A stretch of DNA of 7,313 bases from Desulfamplus sp. (lineage in GTDB: Bacteria > Desulfobacterota > Desulfobacteria > Desulfobacterales > Desulfobacteraceae). Location: NCBI GenBank assembly GCA_015231395.1, contig JADGBP010000102.1, positions 1 through 7,313 on the forward strand. Direction: 5' to 3'. The translations under genes were made by a program, and so were the position numbers. The notes beneath the pieces were generated by a model. The model made no database searches, was not told the origin of the DNA, and saw nothing but the letters and a program-made list of their open reading frames with translations. This document shows positions 1-5,046 of this stretch, piece after piece; the stretch's first letter is position 1, and each line of letters opens with the position of its first letter.

Positions 1-764
1 AAGACATGTGATACATACTCAATTCCGCCACGCTGTTTTTTTAAAGCTTCGATTCCTGCGTATCGTCTTTTGTCTTTTTCGGAAAGTGTATTATAAAATT
101 TCCTCATCTCTTGTTCAACTAATGCGGTATATGGGATTACGGTTGTTTTTCGAGGAGAGGCAACCGGTTTGATTTCAGTTTCTGACGAAGTTATCTCCGT
201 TTGTATTTCTTCACTTATATCAATAACTGGAGGTGACAATAAAAGCATTTGCCCATTTTTTGTGCCATATGCTCCAACAACTTTGAATTCTGTGCTCATC
301 TCCTGAGACACTGATGAGATGATCGTCTCTTTAACAGACATAGCTAATATGTCAAATTCTATCAATATATTAGCAGTTTTTGAGAATCCTTTCAAAGGAG
401 TGGAAAACAATAAATAAAATGGCAGAGGCTCAATCCCTTTACGCATCATATACAAAACAGATTTTTGGAAACACCAGATCAATATCTGGCCGATATTTTT
501 TAAAAGATGGTAATATAAAAACAGCATAAGCCCTGTTTTTATCATGCATTGCCATCTATAAAAGATATTCTGAGAGCGTACATACCATGATGGAATTGTT
601 ACAGTGCGTCTGACAACTTGCCAGGACATACCTGGCATTCGCTCTTGTTCAACCCACCATTCACAGGACAAATGTTTTGTTTGTGTAAAAAACCCATTGA
701 CAAGTAACAGTATCAACATGCCCAAAAATAAATTCCTGCGCCAATTAATCATCCAGACAAACAT
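1..764 (-). CDS. Partial protein: hydrophobic N-terminal extension joined to an ISAzo13-like transposase start
   Basis: The minus strand is open from an ATG at 764-762 to the window edge, 254 codons with no stop. A near-perfect Shine-Dalgarno (AGGAGG, 778-773) lies 8 nt before the ATG. Residues 11-26 form a hydrophobic segment after a basic start (MINWRR), and residues 76-106 hold further hydrophobic stretches. Residues 180-215 are Ser/Thr/Glu/Pro-rich and look like a linker. Residues 217-254 contain LSEKDKRRYAGIEALKKQRG followed by GIEYVSHV. I recognise this as the N-terminal helical/HTH start of ISAzo13-type (DDE_Tnp_ISAZ013) transposases, which normally begin near this motif. The first ~215 residues match nothing I know. 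A later start at codon 220 (ATG at 107-105) would give a standard-looking transposase, but it has no good ribosome site. The catalytic DDE region lies outside the window. The open frame and Shine-Dalgarno are directly visible; the transposase call rests on one short motif. Confidence 0.6.
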   Translation of the reverse strand, partial: MFVWMINWRRNLFLGMLILLLVNGFFTQTKHLSCEWWVEQERMPGMSWQVVRRTVTIPSWYVRSQNIFYRWQCMIKTGLMLFLYYHLLKNIGQILIWCFQKSVLYMMRKGIEPLPFYLLFSTPLKGFSKTANILIEFDILAMSVKETIISSVSQEMSTEFKVVGAYGTKNGQMLLLSPPVIDISEEIQTEITSSETEIKPVASPRKTTVIPYTALVEQEMRKFYNTLSEKDKRRYAGIEALKKQRGGIEYVSHV

Positions 765-805
765 TAGAAAACCCTCCTTAAAAATATTTAAGCTGTTTTT
801 AAATG

Positions 806-825
806 ATTATCCTTGATATATCAAG
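806..825 (-). promoter_or_regulatory. Perfect 14-bp palindrome next to a -10-like hexamer
   Basis: Positions 812-825 read CTTGATATATCAAG, which is its own reverse complement. Immediately downstream on the minus strand is GATAAT (811-806), close to a sigma-70 -10 box. The Shine-Dalgarno and start of the minus-strand gene follow about 30-45 nt further on. A palindrome beside a -10 box is a typical operator position, so a dimeric regulator could bind here. It could also be part of a mobile-element end. The -35 match is poor. The palindrome is certain; its role is inferred. Confidence 0.35.
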
Positions 826-934
826 CGATTAAAATAACTTTGTTTTAAAATATTGGCACATATTTTGCTTTCGAGCTGAGGGTGCTATAACTGTCTTATT
901 TATATTGTAAATATCTTAATGGGTAAGTTATTAA
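826..934. other. Non-coding stretch between the two divergent genes
   Basis: This is AT-rich sequence with stops in all plus-strand frames, lying between the divergently arranged transposase-like gene and the large plus-strand gene. I see no RNA gene. If the minus-strand gene belongs to an insertion sequence, its end should lie in this stretch. The other end is outside the window, so terminal repeats cannot be identified. Confidence 0.4.
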
Positions 935-1120
935 AACCCCATTACTAAGCCACTTTCAGCAACCTGTCAGGCTAAAAAATGCAATAAATGTCCCATTCCA
1001 GTAAATGGGGTAAGTAATGAAAGCATAAGTGGTAAAATCACAGAAGGTCAGATTCAAATCGTACCTACATTAAAAGGGGGTTATAATTTTACGACTAAAA
1101 CCGCTGAGTGCACAATAGAT
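935..1120 (+). pseudogene. In-frame coding extension upstream of the FGE-domain gene, without a start codon
   Basis: The frame of the gene downstream stays open upstream of its first ATG, back to a TAA at 932-934. The 62 codons read like protein: they include CQAKKCNKC, then GKITEGQIQIVPTLKGGYNF, and run smoothly into the downstream N-terminus. There is no ATG, GTG or TTG in frame, no signal peptide and no ribosome site. This suggests that the true beginning of the gene, probably with a secretion signal, was lost through a rearrangement or insertion near 930. An unusual start codon such as ATT 941 cannot be excluded but has no Shine-Dalgarno. Confidence 0.5.
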
Positions 1121-3322
1121 ATGCTTGTAATTTTCGATGCTACAGTGGAAATAAAAAGTGCCAAAGGCTACTCTTTTGATTTTGAAAAAAATCTATTGCC
1201 CAAAATTAAAGTGCCGGTTAACGTGGTAGTTGGAACCGTTCCAGTTCTGATGGACATTGAGCTGGAAATGCCGGCAAAGTTTGAGCTTAGTGCCTCGGTT
1301 TCCGGTGTCGCAACATTTGAGTATCATAGTAGCTATTCCATCACATTAGATATGACGTATGCTAACGGTTCAGGTTCATATTTGCTGACACCACCTGATG
1401 AGGTTTCTAAAAATATGGATGTTTCTCTTAGTGCGGAAGGCGGCATAGATGCAAAACTCTCATTGTCTCCAAGAGTAACTTTAAGGTTATATAAAGTGAT
1501 AGGACCTTTTGTGGAATTTGAGGCTTATATCAGGGGACTTCTGACAAAAAGCTATACCGGCGGAGTTCTTGACTGGAAAGATAAAGAGAATGATTTGTAT
1601 CTTGGAGTAAATTTAGGGGGCGGACTTTCAGTAAAAGGACTTGGAGACTATAAAACGCCTTCCTTAAATCTTTTTACAAAAAAATGGGATATTGTCAAAC
1701 CTGAATCAACGTTTACTGATATTGTCATAAGCGGAGCACCAGAGGTGGATGAACAAAGCACTTCTTCGTATAAATGCACAGGTTATCGCAGCAATAATAC
1801 AACAGAAGATTTGACCGACAAAGTAGAGTGGACGGTAACAACTCTGTATAGTTTGCCTTCAAGTTACGCAAATATTAATTATAACTGTGGTAATCCATTT
1901 ATTCCTAATTGTGCGGCGTATTTGACTACTTCGTCTGTTAGCTCAGATCAGAAGATTATGATTACAGCTACTTACATGGATATAAGTAAAACATATATCG
2001 TAACTATTAAGGATAGCATACCAACAATATTATTCACCAAAATCATTGGCTTAAACGAGGTAGATGAAAAGTCAGGTTCTCCTTACAGGTGCGAAGTTAC
2101 TTACACCAATGGAACAACCAATAAAGATGTAACTCAACTCACTGACTGGAAAGTTGATAATACTCAATATGCTACAATAATCAACGGCGGCCTTGGTGTT
2201 AGCTCACAGGCTGGCTATTTAACAACATTGGAGGTAGATACAGATCAAAATGTAATAATCACAGCTACATATATGGGAATAAAGCAAAATCATACTGTGA
2301 AAATAAAGAACAAAATTGCCACCCCAACCGTATCATCATTCAGCATCAACAATGGAGCAAGCAGCACCTCAACCAAAACAGTAACGCTGAACAACTCAGC
2401 AATAGCCAGCCCGACTTACTATATGGCAAGCGAATCATCCAGTTTTTCTGGAGCTTCATGGCAAACCTATTCCACATCACCCAGCTTTACGCTCAGTTCA
2501 GGTAACGGAACTAAAACCGTTTATTTCAAAGTAAAAAACAGTGCTGGTGAATCTTCATTAATAATCGATACAATTACTTTGAGTGAAACGACTACAAATA
2601 CCTTCACCAACTCCCTTGGTATGACCTTTAACCTTATTCCAGCAGGCACATTTATAATGGGTTCTCCTGAGCATGAGCTTGGTAGAGATTCAGATGAAAC
2701 CCAGCATCAAGTAACACTTACTAAATCATATTATATGCAAACTACGGAAGTTACTGATGGACAATGGGAAGCTATAATGGGAAGTGATACACTCTATACT
2801 ACCGGTTGCAATGATAAAGACAAATGCCCTTATATCAGTGCTTCATGGAATGCTACTCAGACTTTTATCAAAAAATTGAATGCAATGGGACAAGGAACTT
2901 ACTCTCTGCCGACAGAGGCACAGTGGGAGTATGCTGCAAGGGCGGGTTCAACAACAGCACTTGCAAATGGAGATATAAACGTGAAAGGTTGTGATTATGA
3001 TAGTAATCTTGATTCAATAGGATGGTATTGTGGAAATAGTTCAAAAAGAGTCAACCCAGTCGCACAAAAGTCTCCTAATAGTTGGGGATTATATGATATG
3101 CACGGAAATGCTGATGAATGGTGCCAAGATTGGTATGGAGAGTATTCTTCCTTTGCCGTTACAGATCCTGTTGGCCCTTCTTCAGGTACAGGTACATATA
3201 GAGTATACCGTAGCAACTTTTATGCCACTCCTTATTATGCTAAATACTGCCGCTCGGCATCTCGCGGACGCACCAGTCAGTTCAACAGCGGCGGTTTTCG
3301 ACTCATAAGGCTTGCGGAGTAG
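1121..3322 (+). CDS. Multi-Ig-like protein with C-terminal FGE-sulfatase (SUMF1) domain, 5' end probably missing
   Basis: The 733-residue product has four parts. Residues 1-195 are beta-rich and unrecognised, with alternating hydrophobic strands. Residues ~198-298 and ~300-396 are two related Ig-like (BIG2-type) repeats, each with VDE-S-Y-C near the start, a Trp in the middle, and YLTT, DQ and ITATYM near the end. Residues ~400-490 are a third Ig-like module (YYMASESSSFSGASWQTYS). Residues ~495-733 are an FGE-sulfatase/SUMF1 domain with NSLGMTFNLIPAGTFIMGS (497-515), LPTEAQWEYAARAG (596-609), GLYDMHGNADEWCQDWYG (656-673) and a final GGFRLIRL. Such architecture suits an exported adhesive or ligand-binding protein, although no signal peptide remains. 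The cysteines that true formylglycine-generating enzymes use for catalysis are absent at the equivalent positions, so enzymatic activity is unlikely. The ATG has only a weak ribosome site and the frame extends upstream to 935. The C-terminal end has features of a DGR target. Confidence 0.75.
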   Translation: MLVIFDATVEIKSAKGYSFDFEKNLLPKIKVPVNVVVGTVPVLMDIELEMPAKFELSASVSGVATFEYHSSYSITLDMTYANGSGSYLLTPPDEVSKNMDVSLSAEGGIDAKLSLSPRVTLRLYKVIGPFVEFEAYIRGLLTKSYTGGVLDWKDKENDLYLGVNLGGGLSVKGLGDYKTPSLNLFTKKWDIVKPESTFTDIVISGAPEVDEQSTSSYKCTGYRSNNTTEDLTDKVEWTVTTLYSLPSSYANINYNCGNPFIPNCAAYLTTSSVSSDQKIMITATYMDISKTYIVTIKDSIPTILFTKIIGLNEVDEKSGSPYRCEVTYTNGTTNKDVTQLTDWKVDNTQYATIINGGLGVSSQAGYLTTLEVDTDQNVIITATYMGIKQNHTVKIKNKIATPTVSSFSINNGASSTSTKTVTLNNSAIASPTYYMASESSSFSGASWQTYSTSPSFTLSSGNGTKTVYFKVKNSAGESSLIIDTITLSETTTNTFTNSLGMTFNLIPAGTFIMGSPEHELGRDSDETQHQVTLTKSYYMQTTEVTDGQWEAIMGSDTLYTTGCNDKDKCPYISASWNATQTFIKKLNAMGQGTYSLPTEAQWEYAARAGSTTALANGDINVKGCDYDSNLDSIGWYCGNSSKRVNPVAQKSPNSWGLYDMHGNADEWCQDWYGEYSSFAVTDPVGPSSGTGTYRVYRSNFYATPYYAKYCRSASRGRTSQFNSGGFRLIRLAE
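3206..3310 (+). other. Candidate variable region of a diversity-generating retroelement (DGR) target
   Basis: This is the 3' end of the FGE-domain gene, residues ~696-730. Known DGR targets often carry their variable region at exactly this place: the C-terminus of a lectin/FGE fold ending in CRSA-x-R and GFRL. Both anchors are present (CRSASR at 710-715, GGFRL at 724-728). Of the 30 codons at 3209-3298, 25 end in C or T, against 19 of 30 in the preceding stretch. The positions between the anchors read TTT, TAT, GCC, ACT, CCT, TAT, TAT, TCT, CGC, ACC, TTC, AAC and AGC; each can be derived from AAC or AAT by changing adenines only. The base composition also turns GC-rich from about 3247. No template repeat or reverse transcriptase is visible, so this is inference from one copy. 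Confidence 0.45.
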
Positions 3323-3339
3323 TTTAAGTGCGGGACACA

Positions 3340-3368
3340 GGGAGACGGAATAGACGTCGAAGCCTCCC
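3340..3368 (+). other. Weak hairpin downstream of the FGE-domain gene
   Basis: GGGAG (3340-3344) can pair with CTCCC (3364-3368). Inside the loop, GACG (3344-3347) and CGTC (3355-3358) could form an alternative stem, and GACGTC (3353-3358) is palindromic. There is no T-run, so a simple intrinsic terminator is unlikely. Some DGR systems have a hairpin just after the variable region, which is the only reason to note it. Confidence 0.2.
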
Positions 3369-3372
3369 ACAG

Positions 3373-3404
3373 TCTGAATCAGGATTAACAGGATAGCGGG
3401 ATAG
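3373..3404 (+). repeat. Short intergenic repeat fragment (TCTGAATCAGGAT plus AGGAT-type units)
   Basis: The 13 bases TCTGAATCAGGAT at 3373-3385 recur exactly at 4179-4191. Here they are followed by AACAGGATAG and CGGGATAG, degenerate copies of the same 8-9 base unit that forms a longer array at 4185-4228. The fragment lies between the FGE-domain gene and yefM. It resembles a dispersed intergenic element rather than a gene or terminator. Confidence 0.5.
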
Positions 3405-3460
3405 CCGTTGTGCTGAAGCTCTTGGGCGTTTAAGAAAAAACATACAGTTAAGGTGAAACC

Positions 3461-3748
3461 ATGCTTAAAATGACATATACTCATGCTAAAGCGAATTTTG
3501 CTCTATTGTGGAACGAAGTTACAGACAATAGAGAGATAGTTATTATTGATCATCGTAATAAGGAAAGTATAGCTGTTATAGCGGCTGAAGAACTTGAAAG
3601 CCTTGTCGAGACTGCCCATCTTATGCGTTCTCCCAATAATTGCCAGAGACTCTTTTCTGCTCTTGAAAGGGCTTTGAAAAATGAAGGTGAACCCTCGTCA
3701 GTAGAAAATCTTCGTAAGGATATAAACTTTGATCATCAAACCTCGTAA
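3461..3748 (+). CDS. yefM: YefM/Phd-family antitoxin
   Basis: This 95-residue protein is the antitoxin that binds and neutralises the YoeB toxin encoded next to it, and with the toxin represses their shared promoter. The N-terminal half has the Phd/YefM DNA-binding and dimerisation fold: TYTHAKANFALLWNEV (5-20), then IVIIDHRNKESIAVIAAEEL (26-45). The stretch ESLVETAHLMRSPNNCQRL (46-64) closely matches the YefM signature SLEETAYLLRSP. The charged C-terminal tail (70-95) is the part expected to be disordered and to wrap the toxin. AGGTGA (3451-3456) precedes the chosen ATG by 4 nt. A second in-frame ATG at 3470 is possible and would remove three residues. The gene overlaps the toxin gene by 20 nt, consistent with one transcript and translational coupling. 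Length is normal for the family. Confidence 0.9.
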   Translation: MLKMTYTHAKANFALLWNEVTDNREIVIIDHRNKESIAVIAAEELESLVETAHLMRSPNNCQRLFSALERALKNEGEPSSVENLRKDINFDHQTS

Positions 3749-3998
3749 TGCTGTTTTTCAGCCTGAATTTCGTGAAGATTTGACTTACTGGGTGGAAACT
3801 AACCGAAAAGTAGCGTTGCGAGTTCTCTCTCTTGTGGAAGCAATCATGCGAGACCCTTTCAAAGGTATTGGAAAACCAGAACCTCTTAAATTCATGGCTT
3901 CTGGCGTATGGTCGAGAAGATTAACCAATGAACACAGAATTGTCTATCTGGTGAGAGATGACAGAATTGATTTTTTGCAGGCACGTTATCATTATTGA
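3729..3998 (+). CDS. yoeB: YoeB-family mRNA-interferase toxin
   Basis: This 89-residue RelE/YoeB-type toxin would cleave mRNA in the ribosomal A site when freed from YefM. The YoeB core is intact: FREDLTYWVETNRKVALRV (14-32), DPFKGIGKPEPLK (42-54), WSRRLTNEHRIVYLV (61-75) and a terminal ARYHY. The residues matching E. coli YoeB's catalytic Glu46, Arg65, His83 and Tyr84 are Glu51, Arg70, His88 and Tyr89, so it should be active. The start is TTG at 3729, inside the end of yefM. An in-frame stop (TAA 3723-3725) lies just upstream, the next candidate start would delete conserved sequence, and AAGGA (3716-3720) sits 8 nt before the TTG. A weak TTG start could keep toxin below antitoxin. A single base change separates the TTG from an ordinary ATG. 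Confidence 0.9.
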   Translation: MIIKPRNAVFQPEFREDLTYWVETNRKVALRVLSLVEAIMRDPFKGIGKPEPLKFMASGVWSRRLTNEHRIVYLVRDDRIDFLQARYHY

Positions 3999-4086
3999 AA
4001 AACTGTTTACTGCCAACGGTCATAAATTTCGTTATTATCAAATCTTTCAGCCGTCGGGCTAAAGCTCTGGGGCGGGTAGGTGTCTA

Positions 4087-4163
4087 AATCACGGATTAGT
4101 AGGGATTATGGGAGTTCACGGTAAAAATCAGTGGGATTTGTGCAATCAGGTTAATCCGTGATT
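4087..4163. repeat. Long inverted repeat with 12-bp perfect arms
   Basis: AATCACGGATTA (4087-4098) is the exact reverse complement of TAATCCGTGATT (4152-4163). Two further G-U pairs could extend the stem inward. The 53-nt interior contains GGGATT twice. The structure resembles a small dispersed palindromic element; in RNA it could form a long-range hairpin between the yefM-yoeB and mqsRA transcripts. There is no T-run for intrinsic termination. Confidence 0.6.
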
Positions 4164-4178
4164 ATGACAATTAAGCAT

Positions 4179-4250
4179 TCTGAATCAGGATGGTCAGGAT
4201 AAAAGGATAAACAGGATAAGCAGGATAAAGCTAATCCTCAAAATCCTTTC
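4179..4250 (+). repeat. AGGATAA short tandem array with the shared TCTGAATCAGGAT head
   Basis: The array starts with TCTGAATCAGGAT (4179-4191), identical to 3373-3385. It continues with units TCAGGATAA, AAGGATAA, ACAGGATAA and GCAGGATAA up to 4228. It then turns into inverted copies (TAATCCT at 4232-4238, AATCCT at 4242-4247), so AGGAT (4222-4226) can pair with ATCCT (4234-4238). Degenerate 8-9 base units ending in inverted copies look like a dispersed intergenic repeat. It ends just before the mqsR start and may carry or disrupt that gene's 5' leader. Confidence 0.65.
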
Positions 4251-4277
4251 ATCTTGGGTATCAAAAAAATTATACAC

Positions 4278-4577
4278 ATGGAAAAACATACACCACATTA
4301 TTCATTAGTTGAAATTCAGGCACAAATGATTACGGTGCAAGCAATGAACCTCACCGTATCTGCCATAACCGGCATTAGGCTGATAGGCATGTCTCAAATG
4401 GATGCTTTGTCTGTGATACAGGGACTGACTCGCAAGCACTTTTATAAAAGTATGACCACCTATACCGATAATAGCGTATGGCAAGACGTGTATCATGGGT
4501 ACTGGAATAACATTGCACTTTATGTTAAGTTTCAGCAGGCAAGTGAGTATTTCATTATATCTTTTAAGGAGTTGTAA
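4278..4577 (+). CDS. mqsR: MqsR-family mRNA-interferase toxin
   Basis: This 99-residue product matches E. coli MqsR (98 residues), an RNase that cleaves mRNA at GCU sites. Diagnostic stretches are MEKHTPHYSL at the start, FYKSMTTYTDNSVWQDVY (55-72) and FIISFKEL at the end. E. coli MqsR active residues Lys56, Gln68 and Tyr81 correspond to Lys57, Gln69 and Tyr82, so the toxin looks intact. I chose ATG 4278 because family members start MEK-x-TPH. A TTG at 4254 would add eight residues. Neither start has a clear Shine-Dalgarno, which may mean low expression or a leader altered by the adjoining repeat array. The toxin gene comes first, as in E. coli, and stops one base before the antitoxin ATG. 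Confidence 0.9.
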   Translation: MEKHTPHYSLVEIQAQMITVQAMNLTVSAITGIRLIGMSQMDALSVIQGLTRKHFYKSMTTYTDNSVWQDVYHGYWNNIALYVKFQQASEYFIISFKEL

Positions 4578-4578
4578 C

Positions 4579-4926
4579 ATGACAAGCAAATGGAATGGTC
4601 AACCATGCCCGCTCTGTGGGGCAGGGACACTGCATGATGGAGTCAAAACAATTATACAAGAATATAAGGGGCATACTTTCAGCTCGGAAACTTACGGAGC
4701 ATTTTGTAATAACTGTGATGATGGCTTTCCAGAGTTTGATGAAGCTGAAGAAGCCGCGTGGCTGGATTTTCGTGATTTGGTTGATACTGCAGAAGCTGCA
4801 GAGCTTGCCCGAAATGCTTTTTCACATTATGAACGTGGAAAAAACAGACCTCTGCCTGCTGTGGTTAATCTTTTCCGCCTGATTCACCGTCATCCGGAAT
4901 TGTTGAGGGAATTGAAAGCTGGATAA
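4579..4926 (+). CDS. mqsA: MqsA-like antitoxin with an apparently deleted helix-turn-helix core
   Basis: This is the partner of the toxin just upstream, 115 residues long. The N-terminal zinc domain has Cys10/Cys13 (CPLC) and Cys43/Cys46 (CNNC), as in MqsA, where this domain binds MqsR. The C-terminal part retains NAFSHYERG (79-87) and VVNLFRLIHRHPELLREL (95-112), matching the MqsA XRE-type DNA-binding domain. However, LAR (76-78) runs straight into NAFSHYERG. Relatives have roughly 20-25 more residues there, covering the end of helix 1 and the LTQ-type helix 2. Also, the DNA-contacting Arg of NAFSR in E. coli MqsA is His83 here. The protein may still bind MqsR while being poor at binding DNA. 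AAGGAG (4566-4571), inside the end of mqsR, lies 7 nt before the ATG. An earlier in-frame start at 4495 lacks support. Confidence 0.8.
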   Translation: MTSKWNGQPCPLCGAGTLHDGVKTIIQEYKGHTFSSETYGAFCNNCDDGFPEFDEAEEAAWLDFRDLVDTAEAAELARNAFSHYERGKNRPLPAVVNLFRLIHRHPELLRELKAG

Positions 4927-4998
4927 ATCACTAAAACCCGTCCTTTTGCTTTGCCCTAAGAAACCGCAGTATTTAAAAACCCTATATAACCGCCCTCT

Positions 4999-5043
4999 AT
5001 GTGGGGCACCATCAAGAAACACCCCAATAAAGGGAGAAGATAA
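4999..5043 (+). promoter_or_regulatory. Possible short leader ORF before trpD (14 codons, Trp at codon 2)
   Basis: ATG 4999 opens a 14-codon frame (MWGTIKKHPNKGRR) that stops at 5041-5043, three bases before the trpD ATG, and overlaps the trpD ribosome site (AGGGAGA, 5031-5037). A tryptophan codon right after the start, upstream of a trp gene, suggests a leader peptide or translational coupling. There is no Shine-Dalgarno for it, only one Trp codon and no obvious attenuator stem with a T-run, so chance is quite possible. I also see no convincing promoter in 4927-5046. Confidence 0.2.
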
Positions 5044-5046
5044 AAA

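Larger units (their letters stand above)
3999..4277. other. Intergenic region with repeats between the two toxin-antitoxin modules
   Basis: No reading frame here looks like a gene. The first part (3999-4086) includes a small AGCC/GGCT hairpin near 4050. It is followed by a 12-bp inverted repeat spanning 4087-4163 and an AGGATAA array at 4179-4250. I see no clear promoter for mqsR and no AACCT...AGGTT palindrome of the kind MqsA binds in E. coli. Confidence 0.5.

Noticed and set aside
604..816. 70-codon plus-strand frame
   Set aside because: It lies antisense to the minus-strand gene with the strong Shine-Dalgarno and covers its start and upstream region. It has no ribosome site and its protein matches nothing.
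3323..3372. Intrinsic terminator after the FGE-domain gene
   Set aside because: The best stem is 5 bp with a long loop and there is no T-run.
3182..3484. 100-codon minus-strand frame over the FGE-gene end
   Set aside because: It is antisense to the conserved FGE C-terminus and spans the intergenic repeat; its openness follows from the codon bias of the plus-strand gene.
4185..4250. CRISPR array
   Set aside because: The units are only 8-9 bases, contiguous and without spacers; there are no cas genes.
4254..4277. TTG start extending MqsR by eight residues
   Set aside because: Homologs begin at the MEK-x-TPH motif (ATG 4278), and the extension has no ribosome site.
4495..4578. 28-codon N-terminal extension of the MqsA-like gene
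   Set aside because: It would overlap mqsR deeply, whereas ATG 4579 has AAGGAG 7 nt upstream and gives the normal start of the zinc domain.
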